Under the pieces are notes generated by a model. That model did not search any database. It worked only from the letters and a program-made list of their open reading frames with translations, and was not told the DNA's origin. This document shows, in pieces, positions 17,929 to 27,025 of a DNA stretch of 32,615 bases. The position numbers and the translations under genes were made by a program. The stretch spans positions 1-32,615 of the forward strand of contig CAIQQQ010000031.1 in NCBI GenBank assembly GCA_903873995.1, written 5' to 3'. Positions within the stretch are counted from its first letter, which is position 1. Every line of letters starts with the position of its first letter. The DNA comes from an uncultured Rhodospirillales bacterium. Lineage in GTDB: Bacteria > Pseudomonadota > Alphaproteobacteria > Acetobacterales > Acetobacteraceae.

Positions 17929-18156
17929 GTGCTCAAGTGCATCGAGGTGACAGAGCTCGCAACCGACCACATGGAAGGCGCGCTGCCGGCTCGCCAGGCG
18001 CTGTCTGTGCGGCTGCACCTGGCACTGTGCAGCTTCTGCCGCCGCCATTTCCGCCAGCTCAGCCAGACCGTGGGCCTGCTCAACACCCTACCCGTCGAAC
18101 ACCCCGCCATCGCAACCGAGGAGCGGATCGTGGCGGGGCTGAACCCCGCCGAATGA
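17929..18156 (+). CDS. Short zinc-finger (zf-HC2/ZAS) anti-sigma factor-like protein
   Basis: VLKCIEVTELATDHMEGALPARQALSVRLHLALCSFCRRHFRQL contains H-x3-C-x2-C; GTG start with SD cggag; divergent from ECF sigma gene. Confidence 0.75.
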   Translation: MLKCIEVTELATDHMEGALPARQALSVRLHLALCSFCRRHFRQLSQTVGLLNTLPVEHPAIATEERIVAGLNPAE

Positions 18157-18160
18157 CCGC

Positions 18161-18556
18161 CTACGACAGAGTGAAGCTCGGCACCGGCGGCCCCCCGTCC
18201 GTCGGTGACCACACCAGCCGCACAGTGTGCCCGATCGCCAGCCCGTCCAGATCGACATCGACCAGATCGGCCAGCATGGTGGGCCCGGCATCGAGCGTCA
18301 CAAACGCCATCGCATAAGGCTCGGGCGCCCGGCGCATCACGGTCCAACTGTAAATCGTGCCGGTGCCGGCAGTCTCTTCCCAGGCAGTGTCGCCCAGGCA
18401 GAACGGACAGATCGCGCGCGGATACCAATGCGTTTCATGGCATGCGGTGCAGCGGCGCAGCAGGAACCGCCCCTCGCCCGCCGCCTTCCAAAACTCAGCC
18501 GTCTCCGGCGTCACGGTCGGCGGCGTGATCTTGCGCTTCGGTGTGTCCGACATCAT
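18161..18556 (-). CDS. Zn-ribbon / OB-fold (DUF35) acyl-CoA-associated protein
   Basis: FWKAAGEGRFLLRRCTACHETHWYPRAICPFCLGDTAWEETAGTGTIYSWTVMRRAP; ATGA overlap with upstream thiolase. Confidence 0.92.
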   Translation of the reverse strand: MMSDTPKRKITPPTVTPETAEFWKAAGEGRFLLRRCTACHETHWYPRAICPFCLGDTAWEETAGTGTIYSWTVMRRAPEPYAMAFVTLDAGPTMLADLVDVDLDGLAIGHTVRLVWSPTDGGPPVPSFTLS

Positions 18557-19704
18557 TGACGCTCCAGAATAAGGGTTGCAGCACCATGCCGCGTGCCGAG
18601 CAGCCCGCCGGTGCCATGCGCCAGCGCCAGCCGGCAATCCGGCACCTGCACCGCAGGATGCGCCTCATGGCGCAGCTGCCGCACCGCTTCGATCACCTTG
18701 GTGATGCCGCCGCGATTGGCCGGGTGGTTGTTGCACAGCCCGCCGCCATCGGTGTTGAACGGCAGCTTGCCCACCCCAGAGATCAAATTGCCGTCCGCCA
18801 CGAACCGCCCGCCCTCACCCTTGGCGCAGAACCCAAGATCCTCGATCTGCATCAGCACCGTGATGGTGAAGCTGTCATAGATCGAGGCATACTGAATATC
18901 GGCAGGTGCCACGCCCGCCTCGGCGAACGCGATCGGGCCCGAGACCCGGGCTGCCGAATAGGTCAGGTCCACACGCCCGCCCATCGTATGCTTCACGCTC
19001 TCCCCGGCCCCCAGCACCGCCACCAGCGGCCGTCTGAGCGTGCGCGCGATCTCGGGTGAAACCACCACCAGCGCGCCGCCGCCATCGGAGACCACGCAGC
19101 AATCCATCCGGTGCAGCGGATCGGCCACCATCGGCGACGCCAGGACATCCGCAACCGTCACAACCTCGCGCAGCATGGCAAGGGGGTTGTGCTGCGCATG
19201 ATGCGAGGCCGCCACCTTGATCCAGGCAAGCTGCTCAGCGGTCGTGCCGAATTCATGCATGTGCCGCATCGCGCACATTGCATAGGCATTGAGGGTCGCG
19301 ATGCCATAAGGCTGCTCCCATGCCGCGTCCGGCTGCCACGGATTGCCCGGCCGCGCCGGCTCGCTGCGCGGACGCCCGGCGAGCGTGATCAGCGCCACCG
19401 AGCATTTCCCCGCAGCGATCGCCTGCACCGCATGGGACACCAGCATGAGATAAGAGCTGCCGCCAATATCCGTCGCGTCCACATGGCGCACGCGCAGGTT
19501 CATATAGTCCGCCATCGACAGCGGACCCATGCCAGGCGCATCGCCGGCACAGAAATAGCCGTCCACGTCGTCTTTGGTCAGTCCCGCATCGGCGAGCGCG
19601 CCGCGCGCGCATTCGGCATGCAGCTGCGCCGTGGATTTATCGGGCGCCTTTCGGGTCGGGTGCTCATAAGCCCCGACAATGTAAGCCTTGTTCTTGATGG
19701 ACAT
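18553..19704 (-). CDS. Thiolase (acetyl-CoA acetyltransferase / SCP2-like thiolase family)
   Basis: YIVGAYEHPTRKAPDKSTAQLHAECARGALADAGLTKDDVDGYFCAGD, NTDGGGLCNNHPANRGGITKVIEAVRQLRHEA, ALAHGTGGLLGTRHGAATLIL. Confidence 0.92.
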   Translation of the reverse strand: MSIKNKAYIVGAYEHPTRKAPDKSTAQLHAECARGALADAGLTKDDVDGYFCAGDAPGMGPLSMADYMNLRVRHVDATDIGGSSYLMLVSHAVQAIAAGKCSVALITLAGRPRSEPARPGNPWQPDAAWEQPYGIATLNAYAMCAMRHMHEFGTTAEQLAWIKVAASHHAQHNPLAMLREVVTVADVLASPMVADPLHRMDCCVVSDGGGALVVVSPEIARTLRRPLVAVLGAGESVKHTMGGRVDLTYSAARVSGPIAFAEAGVAPADIQYASIYDSFTITVLMQIEDLGFCAKGEGGRFVADGNLISGVGKLPFNTDGGGLCNNHPANRGGITKVIEAVRQLRHEAHPAVQVPDCRLALAHGTGGLLGTRHGAATLILERQ

Positions 19705-19725
19705 TTGTGTCTCCCCCGGGCGGAG

Positions 19726-20175
19726 TTAGCCACGGGTCGCATGCGGTGCCAACCACCCCATCGTGGCGCCCGGCTCGCAATCGGTGGTCGGCAGATAGGG
19801 CTTGATGTCGAGTAGCGCCGTCCCCGACACACAGTCGAGATGGCGCACGATCAGCCGCCCCGGCCCATCGAAGCCCTCGAACCGCACCACCGACAACGCC
19901 AACGGATTGGGCCGCCACGGCGCGCGGGTGGCGAACACGCCGCGCGGCCGCGCATCGAATGGCGGCGTGAACACCAGCTCCAGCGGCTTTGCCTCATGCA
20001 TCCAATACAACAGGATCAGATGCGAAAACCCCTCCAGCGCCGCCAGACCCGGCTGATAGGCAGGATCAACCACGGCATGGCACGCGGGCGGCGGCTGGAT
20101 CTGGCGCCCGTTGCGCGGACAGTCGGCGCGGGTGGCGAACGGCGTCTCGAGATGGCCGATCGCCACCAGCTCCAT
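19726..20175 (-). CDS. TrmO/TsaA-like SAM-dependent methyltransferase (tRNA t6A37 N6-methyltransferase family)
   Basis: GLEGFSHLILLYWMHEAK-type motif (LAALEGFSHLILLYWMHEAKP), GVFATRAPWRPNPLALSVVRF, LLDIKPYLPTTD; ATGA overlap with upstream aminotransferase. Confidence 0.9.
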   Translation of the reverse strand: MELVAIGHLETPFATRADCPRNGRQIQPPPACHAVVDPAYQPGLAALEGFSHLILLYWMHEAKPLELVFTPPFDARPRGVFATRAPWRPNPLALSVVRFEGFDGPGRLIVRHLDCVSGTALLDIKPYLPTTDCEPGATMGWLAPHATRG

Positions 20176-21587
20176 CACAACTCGCCCTCGGCGCGCAGCA
20201 TGGCGATCGCACCCGCAAACCCCGCCGCAGTCTCGGCCACATCGTCGTCGGTGTGGGTGGCCGAGGTGAAGCCGCCAATCCGCCCGTTGGTGTCGATGCC
20301 GTGCACCATCAGCGCCACACGCAGCCGCTGCGCCAGATGCTTCGGCTGCGCTTTCAGCTCCATCATCGAGCACGCGGAAGCGTCAAATTCGACCGGATCG
20401 ACCTCGCGCCGCTCAGGGTTCATGAACAGGTGAAACCCCGAGAATGTGCCATAGACCGCCCACGGTACACCCTCGCGCGCCAGCAACTCGTTGACTGCCT
20501 GGCGCAAACGCCCGGCCGTGGCGATCGCCCGGTCCGCGGCGTCCGTCTCGGCCAGAATGCCCAAGGCCGCGATCCCGGCGGCCGCTGAGACCGGATTGGC
20601 GTTGAACGTGCCAGGATGGCCGATCTTCTCACGCCCAGCCGCAGCCGTGGCCGCAAAATCCAACAGATCAAGGATGTCCTTCCGCCCGGCCACCGCCGCC
20701 CCCGGCATGCCGCCGGCCACGATCTTGGCAAACGACGACAGATCCGGCCGCACCCCGAACGCCGCCTGAGCGCCGCCTTTCGTGGCGCGGAACCCTGTCA
20801 CGACCTCGTCAAATACCAGCAGCACGCCATGCGCGTCGCACAGCGCCCGCAGTTCCTGGCTGAACGCGGCATCGAGTGGAACCTGGCCGAAGCTGGACCC
20901 GGTCGGCTCCAGGATCACGGCTGCAATATCGTCATGCGCCGCAAACGCCGCCCGCACGGCCGCGATGTCGCCGGGTGGCAGCAGCAGGCTCGCCTGCGCC
21001 ACGCCGTCCAGCACCCCCGGCGTGGGTGAGCCGTCAAAGTGGTTCGTGTAGCCGCTGGTCATGTGATCGTGCCAGCCATGAAAATGCCCCAAGAACCGCA
21101 CCAGCCGGTCCCGCCCAGTGAACGCGCGCGCCAGCCGCAGCGCCATGAGGGTCGCCTCCGTGCCGGACGATGTGAAGCGCACCCGCTCCGCCCCCGGCAC
21201 CAACCGCCGTATTGCCGCCGCCCAGGCGATCTCGCCAGCATGGCTGGCGCCGAACTGCGTGCCCCGCGCCAGAGCCTCGCCGACCGCCGCTGTCACCACC
21301 TTGTGGCCATGGCCCAGGATCAGCGCGCCATGACCGCCGAAGAAATCAATGTAGCGATTGCCGTCCACATCCCATTTATACGGCCCCGCGGCGCGATCGA
21401 TGTAAAGCCCGTACGGATCGACATGCCGGCTGTCATGCGCGATGCCGCTCGGCAGGTAGTCCTGCGCAGCCGCCGCCAGCTCGCGCGAGCCCGGCGTGCG
21501 GGCGCGATAGGCCGAAACGATCCGCGAATTCGTGCCGGCGCTGTCCACCGGCCCAATGACAGCATTGTGTTGATCCAGGTCCGCCAT
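20175..21587 (-). CDS. Class III aminotransferase (glutamate-1-semialdehyde 2,1-aminomutase-like)
   Basis: DVDGNRYIDFFGGHGALILGHGH, RVRFTSSGTEATLMALRLARAFTGRDRLVRFLGHFHGWHDH, LVFDEVVTGFRATKGGAQ, FAKIVAGGMPGAAVAGRKDIL (PLP Lys). Start taken at MADLDQ. Confidence 0.92.
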   Translation of the reverse strand: MADLDQHNAVIGPVDSAGTNSRIVSAYRARTPGSRELAAAAQDYLPSGIAHDSRHVDPYGLYIDRAAGPYKWDVDGNRYIDFFGGHGALILGHGHKVVTAAVGEALARGTQFGASHAGEIAWAAAIRRLVPGAERVRFTSSGTEATLMALRLARAFTGRDRLVRFLGHFHGWHDHMTSGYTNHFDGSPTPGVLDGVAQASLLLPPGDIAAVRAAFAAHDDIAAVILEPTGSSFGQVPLDAAFSQELRALCDAHGVLLVFDEVVTGFRATKGGAQAAFGVRPDLSSFAKIVAGGMPGAAVAGRKDILDLLDFAATAAAGREKIGHPGTFNANPVSAAAGIAALGILAETDAADRAIATAGRLRQAVNELLAREGVPWAVYGTFSGFHLFMNPERREVDPVEFDASACSMMELKAQPKHLAQRLRVALMVHGIDTNGRIGGFTSATHTDDDVAETAAGFAGAIAMLRAEGEL

Positions 21588-21603
21588 TTCGATCCCGCCT
21601 TGA

Positions 21604-21620
21604 AACTGCCACAGGCAGTT
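21604..21620. promoter_or_regulatory. 17-bp perfect dyad AACTGCC-ACA-GGCAGTT between divergent genes
   Basis: Seven-bp perfect arms, 3-bp centre; sits 17 bp upstream of the aminotransferase start and upstream of the divergent histidine kinase. Confidence 0.5.
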
Positions 21621-21651
21621 ATGTTGCCCCGGCGGACGCGAAGCCGCTAGC

Positions 21652-23901
21652 GTGGCGTTGGCAAGACACAGGATCCAAACCGTGACCGACGCCACCTGCA
21701 AGACCCCGCGCACAATCCTTGCCGGCAAGGCGCGCCTCCTCACGGTCAGCCGGTCGGTCCAGATCGTCGCCGTGCTTGTCGTGGTCGTGATCGGCGGCTT
21801 TACCGCCCAACAGCAGCTGCAGTCGCGCGCCACCACCCTGCACGCGGCCGACCGCCAGATGTGGCGCCTGGATATGGTGCTGGCCGAACAGACCGGGCGG
21901 GCGGTCGAGACCGTTGATTTCATCCTGCGCGGCGTGATCGATCAGGTCCAGGCGGGCGGGGCCGATCAGCTTCTCAACCAGGCGCAGCTCGCCCGCCGCA
22001 TCACGGGCGTGCGCCAGTTGCTGGCCATCGACGTCAGCGACGAGCATGGCCGCATTCTGTATTCCTCGCGCCCGGCGCCGGGGATGTTTCTCCCGCCCGC
22101 CGGCCTCGCGGCCATCGAGCGGCACGTCCAGGACCCATCGCCCGCGATGCAGATCAGTGAGCCGATCCGTGATGCCGCCGGCCGCTGGATCGCGCTGCTC
22201 ACCCGCCGGATCAACGGCCCCACCAATAGCTTGGGCAACAATTTCCGCGGCATTGCCGTCGCATCGATCAACCTTGCCTATTTCGATGAGTTCTACAAAG
22301 CCGTGGAGCTCAACGAGAACGGCGCGATTCTGCTGCATCGCCGGGACGGCGTCGTGCTCACCCGCTATCCGTTCGACGAACGCCTTGAGGGCACCAGCTA
22401 TGCCGACCTGCCGCCGTTTCGTGACGTCCTCAGCCACGACATCGCCGGCACCGTCGAGATGGACAGCCCGGTGGACGGCAACCGCCGCATTCTGGCCATC
22501 CGGGCCCTTCGAGCGTTTCCGCTTGCGGTGAACATCTCGGTCAGCCAGTCAGCGGTCCTTGCCGACTGGCGCCGACAGACCTGGGTCTACGGGGTGTTCG
22601 CAGCCATCCTGGCGCTCTCGGTGTCGCTGTTGCTGTTCCAGCTTGCGTCTCGCACCCGCGAGGTCGAACGCCTGTTGCGCGACAGCAGCCTTGCCCGCGA
22701 CAGTGCCGAGCAGGCGAACCGCAATCTGATGGTGGAAATGGAGGAGCGCGCTCGGGCCGAGGCCGCGCTGCGCAAGGCCCAGCGCGTGGAGGCTGTGGGC
22801 CAGCTCACCGGCGGCGTGGCACACGACTTCAATAACCTGCTCACCGTCGTGCTCGGCAGCATCGATCTGCTGGAGGACTCCTTGGGCCCGGGCCCACATC
22901 TGGCCCGGCTCGAAGCCATCAGGGCCGCCGCGGAGCGCGGCTCGCGCCTCACGGGCCAGCTTCTCGCCTTCGCTCGCCAGCAGCCGATGCAGCCACGGGC
23001 CGTCAACATCAATGCCCTGATCCACGACATGACGCCGCTGCTCAACAGCGCCGTCGGAACGTCAGTCGAAATTACCCAGTCTCTCAACACCGACCTCTGC
23101 ATGGCGCTCGCCGACCCGACCCAGATCGAACTGGTGATCCTGAACCTCGTGATCAACGCGCGCGATGCCATGCCAATGGGCGGCGTGATCCGCATCTCGA
23201 CCGAGCCTACTACAGTCACAGCCGCATCGGCCCTCGAGGATCTGCGCCCGGGAAGCTACGCCAGCATCGAGGTTTCCGACACGGGCACCGGCATGAGCGA
23301 AGACGTGCTGGCCCGCGCGTTCGAGCCGTTCTTCACCACCAAGCCGCCCGGCATCGGGTCCGGCCTAGGGCTCAGCCAGGTCTATGGCGTGGTGCGGCAG
23401 CTGGGCGGTGTGGCCCGCATCGCCAGCACACCAGCGCTTGGAACGACCGTCACCTTCCTGCTTCCGTGCGCGCCGGCCGCCTCTGCGGCACCTGTCCGGA
23501 GTTCGGCGGCAGAGGGGCCGCTGGCCTCGGCAGGCGGCGGCCGCGCCCATCTTCTCGTTGTGGACGATGATGGGGACGTGCGTGCCACAACCGCAGCCCT
23601 GCTCCGCAACATGGGCTACAACGTCACCGAGGCCGGCGGGGTGGACCAGGCCGTGTCTATGATCACGGGTGGCAAGGCGATCGATCTCGTGCTGACGGAT
23701 GTCGTGATGCCCGGCCAGAGCGGCACAGACCTCGCAAGGCGCACCAAGGTGCTGCGTCCGGAACTGCCGGTCGTGTTTGTCTCGGGCTATTCCGACCCCA
23801 GCGCCATCGGCGGCGCCATTCCCCTTGATCGCCTGCTGCGCAAGCCATTCCGAGCCAGCGAACTCAACGCGATCATCGAGACAGCGCTCGCCGACGCCTG
23901 A
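21652..23901 (+). CDS. Hybrid sensor histidine kinase/response regulator (periplasmic sensor, HisKA, HATPase, REC)
   Basis: Two TM segments flanking sensor; VGQLTGGVAHDFNNLLTVVLGSIDLLED H-box; LNLVINARDAM, GLGLSQVYGVVRQLGG; REC LLVVDDDGDVRATTAALLRNMGY...LVLTDVVMPGQSG. Start may be GTG 21682. Confidence 0.93.
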   Translation: MALARHRIQTVTDATCKTPRTILAGKARLLTVSRSVQIVAVLVVVVIGGFTAQQQLQSRATTLHAADRQMWRLDMVLAEQTGRAVETVDFILRGVIDQVQAGGADQLLNQAQLARRITGVRQLLAIDVSDEHGRILYSSRPAPGMFLPPAGLAAIERHVQDPSPAMQISEPIRDAAGRWIALLTRRINGPTNSLGNNFRGIAVASINLAYFDEFYKAVELNENGAILLHRRDGVVLTRYPFDERLEGTSYADLPPFRDVLSHDIAGTVEMDSPVDGNRRILAIRALRAFPLAVNISVSQSAVLADWRRQTWVYGVFAAILALSVSLLLFQLASRTREVERLLRDSSLARDSAEQANRNLMVEMEERARAEAALRKAQRVEAVGQLTGGVAHDFNNLLTVVLGSIDLLEDSLGPGPHLARLEAIRAAAERGSRLTGQLLAFARQQPMQPRAVNINALIHDMTPLLNSAVGTSVEITQSLNTDLCMALADPTQIELVILNLVINARDAMPMGGVIRISTEPTTVTAASALEDLRPGSYASIEVSDTGTGMSEDVLARAFEPFFTTKPPGIGSGLGLSQVYGVVRQLGGVARIASTPALGTTVTFLLPCAPAASAAPVRSSAAEGPLASAGGGRAHLLVVDDDGDVRATTAALLRNMGYNVTEAGGVDQAVSMITGGKAIDLVLTDVVMPGQSGTDLARRTKVLRPELPVVFVSGYSDPSAIGGAIPLDRLLRKPFRASELNAIIETALADA

Positions 23902-23920
23902 TCGTCCGAACAGCGAACCT

Positions 23921-23967
23921 CGAAACAGAAAGGGGCCTTCATGCCGCAATCCGGCATGAAGGCCCCT
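23921..23967 (-). terminator. Rho-independent terminator of rpsD
   Basis: Perfect 16-bp inverted repeat AGGGGCCTTCATGCCG (23931-23946) / CGGCATGAAGGCCCCT (23952-23967), 5-nt loop, followed on minus strand by TTCTGTTTCG; 38 nt after the rpsD stop. Confidence 0.88.
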
Positions 23968-24005
23968 CGTAGCAAGCCCATGGCAGGCCAAAACCCGCCA
24001 CGCCG

Positions 24006-24623
24006 TCAGCGGGAGTAGAACTCCACCACCAGGTTAGGCTCCATCTGCACCGGATACGGCACGTCCGACAGCTTCGGCGCACGCACGAAACGGCCCTTCA
24101 TGGCGCGGTGGTCCACCTCGACATATTCCGGCACATCCCGCTCAGAGGTCTGCGAGGCGTCGAGCAGCACGGCGAGCTGCTTGGACTTCTCCTTCACCTC
24201 GATCACGTCGTTGTCGCGCACCAAAAAGCTCGGGATGTTGACCCGCTTGCCGTTGACGGTGATGTGGCCATGATTGATGAACTGGCGGGCGGCGAACGGC
24301 GTGATCGCCAATTTCATGCGGTAGATCACCGCATCGAGACGACGCTCCAGCAGTTCGATGAGGTTCTCCGAGGTGTCACCCTTGCGGCGCACGGCCTCGA
24401 AGTAATACTTGCGGAACTGCTTCTCGCTGATGTTCCCATAATAGCCCTTCATCTTCTGCTTCGCCATCAGCTGGATGCCGAAGTCGGTGGGCTTGCCCTT
24501 GCGGCGCTGGCCATGCTGGCCAGGGCCGTAATCGCGCTTCGCGATGGGCGATTTCGGGCGACCCCAAAGGTTCACGCCGAGTCGGCGATTGATCTTGTAC
24601 TTACTCTCTGCGCGCTTGGTCAT
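24006..24623 (-). CDS. rpsD: 30S ribosomal protein S4
   Basis: [74 protein letters not shown]...; SD AGGAGA before ATG 24623. Confidence 0.99.
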   Translation of the reverse strand: MTKRAESKYKINRRLGVNLWGRPKSPIAKRDYGPGQHGQRRKGKPTDFGIQLMAKQKMKGYYGNISEKQFRKYYFEAVRRKGDTSENLIELLERRLDAVIYRMKLAITPFAARQFINHGHITVNGKRVNIPSFLVRDNDVIEVKEKSKQLAVLLDASQTSERDVPEYVEVDHRAMKGRFVRAPKLSDVPYPVQMEPNLVVEFYSR

Positions 24624-24785
24624 GCGCGGTCTCCTACGTCTATGCCACACCCCTGCGAATTCTGGCTCGCGGAGCTTGTCTGGCCGTTGCACCGGTAGTC
24701 CCAAAGCTGGATCTCGTGACGAGACAACAGCGAAAGGCGGGCGCGACCCCCGAAGGATCGTCCACGTTCCCGGCAATGGGCGCAG

Positions 24786-24815
24786 CGTATGGGCCCCGGC
24801 CCCGCCCGATGTCAA
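24786..24815 (-). promoter_or_regulatory. Putative sigma70-type promoter of rpsD
   Basis: Minus-strand TTGACA (24815-24810), 18-nt spacer, CATACG (24791-24786). Confidence 0.45.
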
Positions 24816-24847
24816 CGCCAACCTGCACCGGGCAGTGCTGCGAGCCG

Positions 24848-26191
24848 TCAGACAGGCAAGGTCACGGTCGCCCGCGCCCCGCCGTTGGGGCGATTGCCCA
24901 GCGTCACATCGCCGCCATGAGCCCGGAAGATGTTGCGCGCGATCGGCAACCCGAGTCCCATCCCCCCGGTCTCCTTGTTCCGGCTCATCTCGATGCGCTG
25001 GAACGGCTGAAACAGCCGGTCAACCTCGCTCAGCGGCAACCCTGGCCCGTTATCCTCCACCAGCAGCGTCACCATGCCGTCAACCGCCGGGCGGATGATC
25101 GCAAACGCGCTGTTGCCATAGGCCAGAGCGTTCATCACCAGGTTGGTGACCGCGCGCTTCAACGCAACCGACCGCGCGCGAATCGGCATGTGGTCCGGCC
25201 CGTCATAGCCGATATGCTCCGCTAGGTCCGGCCGCATGTCGCACGCCTCATCCAGAACCGTCCGCACCAGTTCTGTCAGATCGACCGACGTCACCGGCTC
25301 ATCCGTCGTGACATCACGCCCGAACGCCAGGGTGGCCGAAACCATCGCCTCGAGCTCATCCAGATCGTTCACGATCTTGCGCCGCAGCTCTTCGTCATCC
25401 ACGAACTCCGCCCGCAGCTTGAGCCGCGTGATCGGCGTGCGAAGATCATGCCCGATCGCGGTGAGCATGAACGTGCGATCCTGCACAAACCGGCGGATGC
25501 GGGCCGCCATCGTGTTGAACGCAGCCGCGGCCGTGGATACCTCAAGCGGCCCATCCTCCGGCAAGGGCGGCGCGTTGACATCCCGCCCCAGACGCTCCGC
25601 CGCCAATGCCAAAGTCCGGACAGGGGCCGTCAGCCGCCGCACCGCCCAGATCGTCAGCACCGCAGCCGCCAAGGTCATCAGCACGAAGGCCACCAAAAAC
25701 GTGCGGGAGTGCCAGATCCGCGGCGCCTCCAGCGGCACGGCGAGTTGGAGCCATTCACCGTCCGGCAGGCGCATGCCCACCACCAGGCGACCGACATTGA
25801 CATCGCCAAACATCAAGATTTCACGCGGCCGCTGCCCCTGCGGCACGACTACAAGCCCGGTGCTGACGACGATCTGACGACGCAGCGGCTGCGGCGTCGG
25901 CAGCAGATCGCCCACCGGCGGTCCGGTGTGCAGGCTGGCACGCATGCCATTCGCAAGGTCGAGCTCCCTGACCACCGCCTCCCGCTGGGGCGGCGGCGTC
26001 AGCACCACAGCGCGATACACACTCATCAGCATCACGCCCACGTCGCGCGACTGGGCGATGCGCTGTAGCCCGATCCGGTCGAGAGCATGGATCGCAAGAC
26101 CCGAAACCTGAACGATCGTCAGACCGATCAGCAAGACCAACGCCGTCCGCCCGCCAAGGCTGCGCGGAACGAGGCTGGACCAACCGATCAC
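24848..26191 (-). CDS. Sensor histidine kinase (EnvZ-like)
   Basis: Two TM, HAMP-like, [25 protein letters not shown]-box, [51 protein letters not shown]. Confidence 0.95.
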   Translation of the reverse strand: MIGWSSLVPRSLGGRTALVLLIGLTIVQVSGLAIHALDRIGLQRIAQSRDVGVMLMSVYRAVVLTPPPQREAVVRELDLANGMRASLHTGPPVGDLLPTPQPLRRQIVVSTGLVVVPQGQRPREILMFGDVNVGRLVVGMRLPDGEWLQLAVPLEAPRIWHSRTFLVAFVLMTLAAAVLTIWAVRRLTAPVRTLALAAERLGRDVNAPPLPEDGPLEVSTAAAAFNTMAARIRRFVQDRTFMLTAIGHDLRTPITRLKLRAEFVDDEELRRKIVNDLDELEAMVSATLAFGRDVTTDEPVTSVDLTELVRTVLDEACDMRPDLAEHIGYDGPDHMPIRARSVALKRAVTNLVMNALAYGNSAFAIIRPAVDGMVTLLVEDNGPGLPLSEVDRLFQPFQRIEMSRNKETGGMGLGLPIARNIFRAHGGDVTLGNRPNGGARATVTLPV

Positions 26192-26940
26192 AACCGCTCC
26201 ACCTCGGCTGCCAGCACGTAGCCACCGCCGCGGACCGTCTTGATCAGCTGGGCATGGCGGCCGTCATCCTCGAGCTTGCGCCGCAGCCGGCTCACCGCGA
26301 CATCGATCGCGCGATCGAACGGCCCCGCCTGCCGGCCCCGGAGCAGATCGAGCAGCATATCGCGCGTCAGCACCCGGTTGGCGCGCTCCACCAATGCCAC
26401 CAGCAGATCATACTCGCCCCCCGTCAGCGGCACCTCGACCTTGTCCGGGTTCAGCAGCCGTCGCCGCGTCGGATCGAGGGTCCAGCCGTTGAAGCGCCAC
26501 AGCTGCGTCGCCGCCTCATGGGGCCGGCCGCCCTGGTCGCCGGCGCGGCGCAGCACCGCCCGGATGCGCGCCAGCAGCTCACGAGGGTTGAACGGTTTTG
26601 GCACATAATCATCGGCCCCGAGCTCGAGGCCGATAATCCTGTCCGTCTCCTCCCCCATCGCGGTCAGCATCACGATCCCGATGCCGTCATGGCCGCTGGC
26701 CGGGCCACGCAGCCAGCGGGCAAAATCCAGTCCGGTTTCACCCGGCATCATCAGATCGAGAACGACCAGCTGGAAATGCGCGTTCGGAAGCGCCCGCCGC
26801 GCCTCGCGCGCATCACGCACCGCCGTGACCCGCAGGCCGTGGCGCTCGAAGAAACGCGCCAGAAGATCGCGGATCTCCCGGTCGTCATCGACGACGAGCA
26901 CATGCGGGGCGGCGGCGGGCTGGAGGGTCGTATTTTCCAT
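26188..26940 (-). CDS. OmpR-family response regulator
   Basis: HVLVVDDDREIRDLLARFFERHGLRV...LVVLDLMMPGETGLDFARWLRG...ELGADDYVPKPFNPRELLARIRAVLRR; winged-helix C-terminus VAVSRLRRKLEDDGRHAQLIKTVRGGGYVL; ATGA overlap with kinase. Confidence 0.96.
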   Translation of the reverse strand: MENTTLQPAAAPHVLVVDDDREIRDLLARFFERHGLRVTAVRDAREARRALPNAHFQLVVLDLMMPGETGLDFARWLRGPASGHDGIGIVMLTAMGEETDRIIGLELGADDYVPKPFNPRELLARIRAVLRRAGDQGGRPHEAATQLWRFNGWTLDPTRRRLLNPDKVEVPLTGGEYDLLVALVERANRVLTRDMLLDLLRGRQAGPFDRAIDVAVSRLRRKLEDDGRHAQLIKTVRGGGYVLAAEVERL

Positions 26941-27025
26941 GGCGGCGAGCATACTGCATCGGTGCCGGCATGCGCATCCAGCCCATGTCGCGCGCCAATC
27001 GCCTCACACTTGCGGAATCAACCCG

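Noticed and set aside
24624-24780. Possible tRNA-like fold upstream of rpsD
   Set aside because: No T-loop consensus (GGTTCGAATCC-like), no cloverleaf or CCA context found by eye.
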